Assembly: GCF_001029505.1 (NCBI RefSeq)
Contig: NZ_LEKH01000013.1
Coordinates: 1-64,000, forward strand
Origin: Rubrobacter aplysinae
GTDB taxonomy: Bacteria; Actinomycetota; Rubrobacteria; Rubrobacterales; Rubrobacteraceae
DNA: 64,000 bases
Direction: 5' to 3'
In this document: positions 7,568-15,375 of the stretch, in pieces
How positions within the stretch are numbered: position 1 is the stretch's first letter
How the letters are laid out: the number at the start of each line of letters is the position of its first letter
Notes under the pieces: model-generated
The model's database searches: none
What the model was told of the DNA's origin: nothing
What the model saw: only the letters and a program-made list of their open reading frames with translations
Made by a program: the position numbers and the translations under genes

Positions 7568-9028
7568 ATGAGTTCCACTGGTTATCCGAGGTTCGAACGC
7601 TCACTGTCGGCCACCAACGAGGTCTTTCTCCCAGATAATAACCCGCGCCCGGTGTACCGCGAGGTGCTCGCGGAGCTCGGGGGTCTGGGCCCCGGGAAAT
7701 GGCGCGAGCGCCTGGACCTCGCCCACCGCCGGCTCCTGGATGAGCAGCACGCCTTCGGCCTCGCCGACGGCGACATGACCCACCCTACGGACTGGGTTCC
7801 GCGCATCATCCCGGCCGAGGACTGGGAGAGGCTCGAAAAGGGCGCCGCCCAGCGACTGCGCGCCATAAACGAGTTTCTGCGGCGGCTGGAGGCCGGGACC
7901 GAGGAGATAGTGCCACGGGAGGTACTCGAGACCAGTGTCCTCTATGACACCGGGACGCCGAACCGCTTCGGGCCGGTGCCGGTGCGTCAGATCTCCTTCG
8001 ACATAGTCGCCGTCGAGGGCGAGAGGGATGAAAGCGGCATCGGCCCCCTGGAGTACCTCGTAATAGAGGAGAACGCGAAGATGCCCGTCGGGCTCGCCCC
8101 GATGACCCGCCGCCGCCAGATGACGCGGGACGTGTTCTTCCCCGAGGCCTACGAGAAGCTGCCGGTGCGCTCGCTGGACGGCTGGCTCGCCCGCCTCGGC
8201 GACGCCCTGCGCGCCGCCGCCCCACAAGGTAGACCGGAAGAGGCGACGCTCGCGGTGGTTTCCGGCGGGCCGGAGGATCAGTTCTACCTCGACCACCACA
8301 TCTACGCCGCCGAGATGGGCGCGATTCTGGCCGAGCCGGGGGACCTCGACTTCGACGAGGCCGGGTATCTCGTGCAGCGCGCCACGGGCCGACGGATAGA
8401 CGTGATCTACGAGCGCGTGGACGAGGACCGGCTCTACTCCGAGCTGCCGCGCCTGCTGAAGAGTCACCTCGAAGGCAAGGTCCACGTGCTCTTCGCCCCG
8501 AACTCAGAGGTAATAGACGACAAGGGCGTCTACCCCTTCGTGCCCGAGATGATCCGGCGCTACCTCGGCGAGGAACCGATAATCGGGAACGCCAGGACCT
8601 ACTCGCTCGCCGTGGAGTCGGACCGCGAGTACGTCATGGACCATTTCGACGAGCTCGTGATAAAGAGCCGCGGAGGCTACGGCGGCAAGGACGTCCTTAT
8701 AGGACCCTCGGAGCCGCCGGAGACGATACAGAAGTTCCGCCGCCAGGTGGAGGAGAACCCGGTCGAGTACATCGCCCAGGAGCTAATAGACTTCTCGACC
8801 CACGTCCTCTGCGAGCCGGGTGATTCGGAAGGTTCGGACAAGGCCGGCCCAGAGCTGCGCGACTCCCACGCGGACTACCGGCTGCTCGGGCTCGCCCCGG
8901 ACCCGGAGGACCCGTCGGTTGTGGAGGTCGTGCCGGGCTCGCTCTCGCGGGTGGCGGCACCCGGCAAGTACATAGTGAACATCTCCAGCGGCGGCAAGAT
9001 GAAGGACACCTGGGTGCTCGAAAGGTGA
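7568..9028 (+). CDS. Circularly permuted ATP-grasp protein
   Basis: A 486-residue protein of the circularly permuted ATP-grasp (DUF404/407-like) family, whose members make peptide-like bonds with unknown substrates, often beside an alpha-E protein. Visible family segments include VIEENAKMPVG, RRRQMTRDVFFPEAY, YPFVPEMIRRYLGEEPI, and the nucleotide-binding stretch LVIKSRGGYGGKDV, followed by EEYI-like YIAQE. The ATG at 7568 is chosen because the -10 box overlaps any upstream start. The usual alpha-E and transglutaminase partners are not next to it; the following gene is a membrane protein with its own -10 box. Confidence 0.8.
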   Translation: MSSTGYPRFERSLSATNEVFLPDNNPRPVYREVLAELGGLGPGKWRERLDLAHRRLLDEQHAFGLADGDMTHPTDWVPRIIPAEDWERLEKGAAQRLRAINEFLRRLEAGTEEIVPREVLETSVLYDTGTPNRFGPVPVRQISFDIVAVEGERDESGIGPLEYLVIEENAKMPVGLAPMTRRRQMTRDVFFPEAYEKLPVRSLDGWLARLGDALRAAAPQGRPEEATLAVVSGGPEDQFYLDHHIYAAEMGAILAEPGDLDFDEAGYLVQRATGRRIDVIYERVDEDRLYSELPRLLKSHLEGKVHVLFAPNSEVIDDKGVYPFVPEMIRRYLGEEPIIGNARTYSLAVESDREYVMDHFDELVIKSRGGYGGKDVLIGPSEPPETIQKFRRQVEENPVEYIAQELIDFSTHVLCEPGDSEGSDKAGPELRDSHADYRLLGLAPDPEDPSVVEVVPGSLSRVAAPGKYIVNISSGGKMKDTWVLER

Positions 9029-9036
9029 AACAGGAG

Positions 9037-9042
9037 TAGAGT
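9037..9042 (+). promoter_or_regulatory. -10 element (TAGAGT) before the membrane-protein gene
   Basis: TAGAGT ends 9 nt before the ATG at 9052, the same spacing as the neighbouring ATP-grasp gene; a leaderless transcript is likely. Confidence 0.5.
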
Positions 9043-9051
9043 GTAGGGGCG

Positions 9052-10032
9052 ATGGACTACGGTGCCCTGATCGGTGACTCGCTCCGCCTGACGCTGCGTA
9101 ACCGCTATCTGTGGTTTTTCGGCTTTTTCGCGGGCGGCACGGGGACGAACCTCGTCTTCCAGGTACCCTCTAACCTCTCCGACTTGCAGAACATGCCGGA
9201 CGGTCTGGATAGCCTGGACCCTACTCCCGCCCTCGTCTCCCCGGCGCTCCTGCTGCAGACGGGCCCGGGGGGCGTAAACGTGGCGCTGGTGGCCGCGCTG
9301 GCGCTGCTGGTTATATTGCTGGTGTTGGCGTTTATCGCGCTCTCCCTGATCTCGCACGCTGGGCTGGTGCGGGGCGCGGCGGCCATCGAGCGTGACGAGG
9401 TCTCCGGGGGTAGCCGGTTCGCCGCCACGTGGCGCTCGGGCGTGAACGGCATGTGGCGGGTGCTCGGCTTAGTCGTGCTGCTCTTTCTGCTCGGTCTCGG
9501 CATCCTGCTGGCGGCCGGGGTTCCGGCCGGGGTTTGCATCGGCCTCGTCTTCTTGCTCACGCAGTCGGTGGCGGCGCGGGTGGTGGTCACGGTGCTGGTC
9601 TCGCTGGTCGTGATGATCCTGCTGGTCGCCATCTTTATCCCGCTCGTCATTATCGGTCAGCTCGCCCTGCGCCGGACCCTCCTCGCCGGAGACGGCATAA
9701 CGGGCTGCATCGGCGGCGGGTACGGGGTGTTCCGGCGCAACCTGGGCCGCAGCCTCCTGGTGTGGCTCATACAGATCGTGGTCGCGTTCGGCCTCGGCAT
9801 AGCCCTGCTGATAGCGGCCATTATCGTGGGCGTCGTGCTGTTCTTGCCGACGATGATCCTGGCGTTCGCCGGGCTCACCACCGCCGCCGTCGTCACCGGC
9901 GCGGTCGCGGGCTTCCTGCTGCTCGCGCTCTTCATAGTCGCCTCGGGCGCTCTGGGCACCTTCGGCTCGGCCTACTGGACCCTCGCATATCTACGGCTCG
10001 AAGCGGCGGAAGCGCACAGCGGAAGCGCATAG
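9052..10032 (+). CDS. Polytopic membrane protein, unknown function
   Basis: A 326-residue protein beginning MDYGALIGDSLRLTLRNRYLWFF, a start typical of actinobacterial proteins with glycerophosphoryl-diester-like or DUF7544-like membrane domains. It has about six to seven long Leu/Val/Ala helices. Charged cytoplasmic stretches, including ERDEVSGGSRFAATWRSG, separate them. No catalytic motif is visible. It is 23 bp downstream of the ATP-grasp gene, so the two may function together, though it appears to have its own promoter. Confidence 0.65.
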   Translation: MDYGALIGDSLRLTLRNRYLWFFGFFAGGTGTNLVFQVPSNLSDLQNMPDGLDSLDPTPALVSPALLLQTGPGGVNVALVAALALLVILLVLAFIALSLISHAGLVRGAAAIERDEVSGGSRFAATWRSGVNGMWRVLGLVVLLFLLGLGILLAAGVPAGVCIGLVFLLTQSVAARVVVTVLVSLVVMILLVAIFIPLVIIGQLALRRTLLAGDGITGCIGGGYGVFRRNLGRSLLVWLIQIVVAFGLGIALLIAAIIVGVVLFLPTMILAFAGLTTAAVVTGAVAGFLLLALFIVASGALGTFGSAYWTLAYLRLEAAEAHSGSA

Positions 10033-10189
10033 CGGCGGGGCCATGGCAGCCTCCTGAGTCTCCCGAGTCTTCTGAACCCCTCGAAGCCGGCAGGGTGGTA
10101 CAGGATGGTATATTCAGCCGGCCGCAAGATTCCGACGAGGGTCGCGGAAAGTAACCAAAAGTAACAGAGAGTAATGAGGAGAGCCTATT

Positions 10190-10933
10190 ATGGCGAAGCT
10201 TGACGGCAAGGTAGCGGTGATCACGGGCGCGTCGAGCGGCATCGGCGAGGCCACGGCGGAGGCGCTCGCCGCCGAGGGAGCGAGCGTGGCGGTCGCGGCC
10301 CGCCGCAAGGACCGGCTGGAGAGCCTGTCGCAGCGCATCGAGGGTAACGGCGGTCGGGTGCTCACGGTGGAGTGCGACGTCACCGACGAGGGGCAGGCGC
10401 ACGACCTGATCCGGCAGGTAGAGCGGGAGCTTGGCCGGGTGGACATCCTGGTAAACAACGCGGGCGTGATGCTGCTCTCCCGGATAGACAAGAGCCTCTC
10501 GGACGAGTGGCGTCAGATGTTCGACGTGAACGTGCTCGGCCTCCTGTACGCCACCGACGCCGCCCTGGAGGTGATGAAGCGCCAGCAGAGTGGCCACATC
10601 GTGAACATCTCCAGCGTGGCGGGCAGGGTCACCAACCCGAGCAGCGGCGTCTACTCCGGCACCAAGTTCGCCGTCAACGCCATAAGCGACGGGCTGCGCA
10701 AGGAGAACGTGGACGATCATCTGCGCGTTACGGTAATAGAGCCCGGCGCGGTCGCCACCGAGCTAACCGAGCACATCTCCGACGACGAGGCGAAGGACGC
10801 CATAGAGGGCATGGTCAACCGGATGGACCCGCTACAGAGCGAGGACGTCGCGAACGCCATCGCCTACGCCGTCACCCAGCCGGCCCGGGTAAACGTGGAC
10901 GAGATCCTCATAAAGCCGACGGATCAGGCATAG
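10190..10933 (+). CDS. Short-chain dehydrogenase/reductase
   Basis: A 247-residue classical SDR. The cofactor motif TGASSGIG is at 13-20, an NADP-type arginine pair lies after the second strand (AARRK), NNAG is at 89-92, and catalytic Ser-142, Tyr-155 and Lys-159 are present (YSGTK). The closest known type is the YdfG/serine-3-dehydrogenase-like SDR group, which has broad substrate range, so the substrate is not predicted. The ATG is preceded by GAGGAG. The gene ends at a strong hairpin shared with the convergent DUF1385 gene. Confidence 0.88.
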   Translation: MAKLDGKVAVITGASSGIGEATAEALAAEGASVAVAARRKDRLESLSQRIEGNGGRVLTVECDVTDEGQAHDLIRQVERELGRVDILVNNAGVMLLSRIDKSLSDEWRQMFDVNVLGLLYATDAALEVMKRQQSGHIVNISSVAGRVTNPSSGVYSGTKFAVNAISDGLRKENVDDHLRVTVIEPGAVATELTEHISDDEAKDAIEGMVNRMDPLQSEDVANAIAYAVTQPARVNVDEILIKPTDQA

Positions 10934-10950
10934 AAAGGACTCCGGGGTCG

Positions 10951-10987
10951 CCCGCTTCTAGCTAAACCGTGGGTAGCTAGAAGCGGG
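10951..10987. terminator. Bidirectional hairpin between convergent genes
   Basis: A perfect 13-bp inverted repeat, CCCGCTTCTAGCT and AGCTAGAAGCGGG, with an 11-nt loop. It lies between the SDR gene (+) and the DUF1385 gene (-), and the stop codon of the latter is inside the right arm. There is no long T-tract on either side, so it may act partly as an RNA-stabilising structure. Confidence 0.65.
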
Positions 10988-11882
10988 CCGGGATCTGGAG
11001 GGTCTTGCCGATCTCGCCGTTCATCTCTCCGGCTTCGGCCTTTACGAGCCTCTGGAGGGACTCCACCGCGACCTCTAGCTCGGCCCGGCGGGGCTCGGAG
11101 GTCGTGAAGTAACGCTGCAGGAAGTTTCCGGCGGCTATGGAGGCTCTGGTGTCACCGAGGACGTACCAGGCCTCGGAGATCAGGACGAACTGCAGCACGG
11201 CGTACGGCGGCCAGCTAATCACGGGGGCCAGCAGCGAGGCCAGGATTATGTAGATCAGGATATTCGTGCCGCAGCGGGGGTGGATGCGGCCGCTGCGCTT
11301 CGCGCCCGGCAAGGTCACCTCGCCGTCGCGCTCGTAGGCGGCGACCGCCTTGTGCTCGGCGCCGTGATAGCGGCCTATGGCGGTGAACTTCATGCCCGCG
11401 AAGAGCAGCAGTAGCAGCGGCAGCACGGGGAATGTGGCGAACAGGTTGAGGGCGTCCCCGAAAAGGCCGTCCCCACCGACCCTCCCGCCGAACTCCAGCA
11501 GGAGCGTAAAGAGCCACAGCACGAGCAGTGTCAGCAGGAGCGCGATCACCCCGCGCACGGAGCCCACCAGCTGCAGGAGCAGCCGGCCCCAGAAAAAGCC
11601 GGATCTCACCAAAGGCCACCGGGAGACGCGCCGCACCAGCGGGGAGCGCGGAGGCCCGGAGCGGGAGTGGTCTATGCGGAGCTCGATCTCGCTCCCGCGA
11701 CGGTCGGCGACGCTCATGTAACCCGGGCCGAAGAAGTCTATCCCGTGCAGGCGGGCCATGCCTCCGAAGGCCAGCGGCTCCCAGTCTCCGCCCCGGTTAT
11801 CCCGGGACTCGCCGCCCTCCGGCTCTCCCGTTGCTCCAGAGGCCCTGGACTTCCTCGATGACCGCTCACCCGCGCGGGCCAA
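10977..11882 (-). CDS. DUF1385 membrane protein
   Basis: A 301-residue protein of the DUF1385 family, whose function is not established. After a polar N-terminus of about 40 residues, the family begins near MARLHGIDFFGPGYMS. The hallmark YHGAEHKAVAAYE follows a pair of membrane helices, then HPRCGTN and further helices. A TTG at 11882 preceded by AAGGAG (5-nt gap) is the likely start. In many bacteria this gene lies near prfA/prmC or rpmE; here its neighbours are an SDR and an AI-2E-type permease. Confidence 0.85.
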   Translation of the reverse strand: MARAGERSSRKSRASGATGEPEGGESRDNRGGDWEPLAFGGMARLHGIDFFGPGYMSVADRRGSEIELRIDHSRSGPPRSPLVRRVSRWPLVRSGFFWGRLLLQLVGSVRGVIALLLTLLVLWLFTLLLEFGGRVGGDGLFGDALNLFATFPVLPLLLLLFAGMKFTAIGRYHGAEHKAVAAYERDGEVTLPGAKRSGRIHPRCGTNILIYIILASLLAPVISWPPYAVLQFVLISEAWYVLGDTRASIAAGNFLQRYFTTSEPRRAELEVAVESLQRLVKAEAGEMNGEIGKTLQIPARF

Positions 11883-12052
11883 GTGCTCTCCTTCTTCTTT
11901 GTGGAAGGTTGCTCTACGTCCTGCTCTACCGTACTGCTCTGCGCCTCCGGGTCCGGGCCCGGACAGGGCTAAACGATAGCACGGGATAGCGCGACACCGC
12001 GTCCTGGACCTCTTCCGCCCCTACCGTGCCGCTCCAGAGGACCGGGCTTGGG

Positions 12053-12058
12053 TAGAAT
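12053..12058 (+). promoter_or_regulatory. -10 element (TAGAAT) of the AI-2E permease gene
   Basis: TAGAAT lies 46 nt before the GTG start at 12105. Here a true leader with a Shine-Dalgarno (GGGAGG, 12095-12100) is present, unlike in several neighbouring genes. Confidence 0.5.
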
Positions 12059-12104
12059 ATACCCTTGCCACCGCACTTCGGACCCGAGACATCAGGGAGG
12101 GACC

Positions 12105-13250
12105 GTGCAGGAGCCGGCCAGAGGCTTGAAGAACAGGACCGTGTACCTGGCCGTAGCGCTGGCGTTCGCGCTCGCGGTTTTCTCGTACTTCGTGTACGAG
12201 ATCCGCACCATAGTCCTCGTCCTGCTGCTGACGATGCTGTTCTCGATAATAATCAGCGGGCCGGTAGACTACCTGGCCCACCGGGGCCTGCCGCGCGGTC
12301 TAGGCATCCTCGTCGTGCTCGGCGTCCTGGCGGGCGTTTTCTGGCTCGGCGGAGTCGCCGTCGCGCCGGTAGTGGAGCGGCAGGCCCGGGAGCTCGTCCA
12401 GAACTTTCCGGCGCTGCTGTCCCAGGCCGAGGGCTTCGCAAACCGGGTGCAAAACTTCTTCGGGGTGGACCTCGGGGGTTTTCTACAGCCGCAACGCCTC
12501 TCGGAGACGATCTCCGGCGCGCTCTCCGGCGACACGTTCAACGTGGTGGCGAACATCGGCGGCTCCATAGCCAACGGCCTCTCGCTGGCGCTGGTGGCGC
12601 TCATAGGCACTATCTACCTCGTTATACGCCCCGCGCCGCTGGTAAACGGGTTCGTCTCGTTCTTCCCGGCGGAGCGCCGGCCCCGGGTGCGGGAGATCCT
12701 GACCAAACTCTACGGCACGGTGCAGCGGTGGTTCCTGGGCCAGTTGACCACGATGGTGCTTATAGGGGTGCTCTCCGCGATCGCTTTTTCCATTATCGGG
12801 GTGCCCTTCGCGGTTCTTCTGGGGGTCTTCGGCGGGCTCGTCGCCTTCGTGCCTTTCATAGGTCCGACCATCGCCGTCATACCGGCGATACTCCTGGCCC
12901 TGAGCGAGAGCCCGGTGCAGGCGATCTGGGTGCTCGTCGCCTACCTGGCGATACAGGCCGTGGAGTCCAACGTGATACAGCCCATAGTGATGAGTCAGGC
13001 GGTCGAGCTCCACCCGGCGGTCGTGGTCTTCGGCCTTCTCATAATGGGCACCCTGTTCGGCTTCGTCGGCCTGCTCTTGGCCGTGCCGCTGGTGGCGGCG
13101 ATACAGGTGCTAACGCGGGAGCTGTGGGTAAAGCGGATGGACCGGATAGGCACCGACCCGGCTCCCCCCGCCCCCAGGGCCAAACCAAGACACCCGACCA
13201 AACGCTTCAGCCGGGCTTGGAGAGCCTTAAAAGGCCTCTTTCGCTCGTAA
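12105..13250 (+). CDS. AI-2E family transporter (PerM/YdiK type)
   Basis: A 381-residue polytopic membrane protein with the family arrangement: two or three N-terminal helices, a hydrophilic central region (residues about 80-200), and a cluster of C-terminal helices containing GVFGGLVAFVPFIGPTIA and the conserved QAVESNVIQPIVMSQAV. Relatives export autoinducer-2 or act as Na+/H+ antiporters; the substrate here is not predictable. GTG at 12105 is favoured by its ribosome site over an in-frame codon at 12048 that precedes the -10 box. The 3' end overlaps the convergent accC by 44 bp. Confidence 0.85.
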   Translation: MQEPARGLKNRTVYLAVALAFALAVFSYFVYEIRTIVLVLLLTMLFSIIISGPVDYLAHRGLPRGLGILVVLGVLAGVFWLGGVAVAPVVERQARELVQNFPALLSQAEGFANRVQNFFGVDLGGFLQPQRLSETISGALSGDTFNVVANIGGSIANGLSLALVALIGTIYLVIRPAPLVNGFVSFFPAERRPRVREILTKLYGTVQRWFLGQLTTMVLIGVLSAIAFSIIGVPFAVLLGVFGGLVAFVPFIGPTIAVIPAILLALSESPVQAIWVLVAYLAIQAVESNVIQPIVMSQAVELHPAVVVFGLLIMGTLFGFVGLLLAVPLVAAIQVLTRELWVKRMDRIGTDPAPPAPRAKPRHPTKRFSRAWRALKGLFRS

Positions 13251-14601
13251 GCTCCCGGTCGGAGAGAAAGCTCGTGGTCACGCCGCCGCGCCGAAACTCC
13301 GCATCCTCCAGGATAGCCAGGTGCAGCGGCAGCGTCGTCTCCAGCCCGGCGACGGCGAACTCGTCCAGGGCCCGCGCCCCGCGCTTTACCGCCGCCTCCC
13401 GGCTCGCGGCGTGGACCACGAGCTTCGCCAGTAGCGAGTCGTAGTGCGGCGTGACCTTGTAGCCCGGATACAGATGAGAGTCCACCCGCACCCCGGGGCC
13501 GCCCGGCGGGTTGTAGAACTCCACGGGGCCGGTCTGGGGCAGGAAGTTTCTGCGGGGGTCCTCGGCGTTGATCCTGAACTCCATGGCGTGGCCCTCTGAG
13601 ACGACCTTCCTCCTCTCCGAGAGCCTCTCACCGGCGGCGACCCGGATCTGCTCGGCCACGAGATCCACGCCCGTAACCATCTCCGTGACCGGATGCTCGA
13701 CCTGCAAGCGCGTGTTCATCTCTATGAAGTAGTACTCGCCGCCCGAGTACACGAACTCCACCGTCCCCGCGCCCTCGTAGCCCAAAGAGTCCACGAGCCG
13801 GGCGCTGGCCTCCATCATGCCGCTGCGCGCCTCCTCCGGCAGGCCGGGGGCGGGAGACTCCTCGACGAGCTTCTGGTAGCGGCGCTGCACGGAGCAGTCG
13901 CGCTCGGGGAAGGCGGCGGAGTTGCCGTGGGAGTCAGCGAGCACCTGCACCTCGACGTGGCGCAGGCTCTCGAGGTACTTCTCGACGTACACCGACCCGT
14001 CGTCGAAGCTCGCCCCGGCCTCCCGGCTCGCCGCGGCGTGGGCGTCGGCGACCTCGGCCTCGCGGTAGACGACCCGCATCCCCTTGCCCCCGCCCCCGGC
14101 GCTGGCCTTTATGACCAGCGGGTAGCCGACCTCCGCCCCGACGCGCTTTATCTCGGCCGCGTCGTTACACAGGCCCTCGGAGCCGGGGGTTATGGGCACT
14201 CCGGCCGCGCTCGCCACGGAGCGGGCGGTCGCCTTGTCCCCCATGCGCGAGATCGTCTCCGAGGAAGGCCCGATAAACTTTATGTTGCAGGACTCGCAGA
14301 TCTCGGCGAACCGGGCGTTCTCCGAGAGAAACCCGTAGCCGGGGTGTATCGCGTCCGCCCCGGTGAGCTCCGCGGCGGAGATGATCGCCGGTATGTTCAG
14401 GTAGCTAGCCCGCGCCAGCGCCGGCCCGACACACACGGCCTCGTCGGCCAGCAGCCGGTGCAGCGAGTCGGCGTCGGCGGTGGAGTAGACGGCGACGGAG
14501 GGTATCCCGAGCTCGCGGCAGGCCCGGATGACGCGCAGCGCGATCTCACCCCTGTTCGCGACGAGCACCTTGCTGATGCCGCCCTCGCGGGACCCGGCCA
14601 T
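13207..14601 (-). CDS. accC: Acetyl-CoA carboxylase, biotin carboxylase subunit
   Basis: A 464-residue biotin carboxylase, ATP-dependently carboxylating biotin on the BCCP encoded just upstream. It starts near ISKVLVANRGEIALRVIRAC; the ATP-grasp glycine loop is KASAGGGGKGMRVV, and the active-site region FIEMNTRLQVEHPVTE is intact. Full length for stand-alone AccC. In the operon with accB (61 bp apart), this is the separate-subunit form, unlike the fused AccA3-type chains of many actinobacteria. The carboxyltransferase genes are not in the window. Confidence 0.95.
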   Translation of the reverse strand: MAGSREGGISKVLVANRGEIALRVIRACRELGIPSVAVYSTADADSLHRLLADEAVCVGPALARASYLNIPAIISAAELTGADAIHPGYGFLSENARFAEICESCNIKFIGPSSETISRMGDKATARSVASAAGVPITPGSEGLCNDAAEIKRVGAEVGYPLVIKASAGGGGKGMRVVYREAEVADAHAAASREAGASFDDGSVYVEKYLESLRHVEVQVLADSHGNSAAFPERDCSVQRRYQKLVEESPAPGLPEEARSGMMEASARLVDSLGYEGAGTVEFVYSGGEYYFIEMNTRLQVEHPVTEMVTGVDLVAEQIRVAAGERLSERRKVVSEGHAMEFRINAEDPRRNFLPQTGPVEFYNPPGGPGVRVDSHLYPGYKVTPHYDSLLAKLVVHAASREAAVKRGARALDEFAVAGLETTLPLHLAILEDAEFRRGGVTTSFLSDRELTSERGLLRLSKPG

Positions 14602-14662
14602 TAGCGTCTCACCGGCCCGATTCCGCCCTCACCCGGGACCTTCCAGCCCCTCACTCAGATCC

Positions 14663-15211
14663 TCACTCGGAGTCGGGCTGCAGCGCGAAGAGCGGCTGAT
14701 CGTACTGCACACCTCCGGTGTTCTCGGCCAGCACCTCCACGACCTCACCGGAGACGTCGGCCGGGATCTCGTTCATCAGCTTCATCGCCTCGACGATGCA
14801 CAGGGTCTGTCCCTCGCGCACCCTGTCGCCGACCTGCACGTAATCGTCCTCACCGGGGGCGGGGGCCCGGTAGAAGGTCCCCACCAGCGGCGAGCGCACC
14901 TCGTGCAGCCCGTCCTGCCCGGCGGCCTCCTCCGTCTCCGCCGGGGCCGGCTCTGGGGCGGCAGTCCGAGCGGCGGGCTGCGCGGGCGGGCCGCCCTCCG
15001 GTATCGCGGTCTCCCGGGCGCGAACCGTCACCTCCAGCTCACCCTGACGGACCCGGATCTCACCCACCCCGCTCTCCTGGACGAGCTCGACCAGCCGGCC
15101 GACCTCTTCCAGCGGGAGCGCGCTCTCCGGCCCCGGATCTCCGGCATTCTCTCCGGAGGAGCCGCCGTTGCCCGCGTTGTTCACGTTGTCTACGTTATCT
15201 ACGTTGTTCAT
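14663..15211 (-). CDS. accB: Biotin carboxyl carrier protein of acetyl-CoA carboxylase
   Basis: A 182-residue BCCP. The C-terminal biotinyl domain has EAMKLMNEI with the biotinylated Lys-144 (counting from the ATG at 15211), preceded by an Ala/Pro/Glu-rich linker. The N-terminus is oddly Asn-rich (MNNVDNVDNVNNAGNGG), encoded by a 9-bp micro-repeat. An upstream ATG at 15271 is discarded because a TACAAT hexamer abuts it, putting transcription start downstream. It is the first gene of the accB-accC operon. Confidence 0.92.
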   Translation of the reverse strand: MNNVDNVDNVNNAGNGGSSGENAGDPGPESALPLEEVGRLVELVQESGVGEIRVRQGELEVTVRARETAIPEGGPPAQPAARTAAPEPAPAETEEAAGQDGLHEVRSPLVGTFYRAPAPGEDDYVQVGDRVREGQTLCIVEAMKLMNEIPADVSGEVVEVLAENTGGVQYDQPLFALQPDSE

Positions 15212-15269
15212 GCCGCGCGCCCCGATGCGGGCCCGGCGGTCTCGTGTATCTCGCTCTGCATAGCCCGGC

Positions 15270-15275
15270 ATTGTA
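15270..15275 (-). promoter_or_regulatory. -10 element (TACAAT) of accB-accC
   Basis: TACAAT on the minus strand directly abuts an in-frame ATG (15269-15271), giving a leader of about 50 nt to the preferred start at 15211. Confidence 0.45.
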
Positions 15276-15359
15276 CACCCACTCTCGCGGCTCGTGGGGG
15301 CCGCTGTAAAAGAGGGGCGCCGGGGCGGATGCGCCCTGTGGAACGCGCCGGGCCGCGTG

Positions 15360-15365
15360 TAGAAT
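15360..15365 (+). promoter_or_regulatory. -10 element (TAGAAT) for leaderless mutL
   Basis: TAGAAT lies 10 nt before the mutL ATG at 15376; no Shine-Dalgarno is visible between them. Confidence 0.55.
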
Positions 15366-15375
15366 CTCTGCGAAT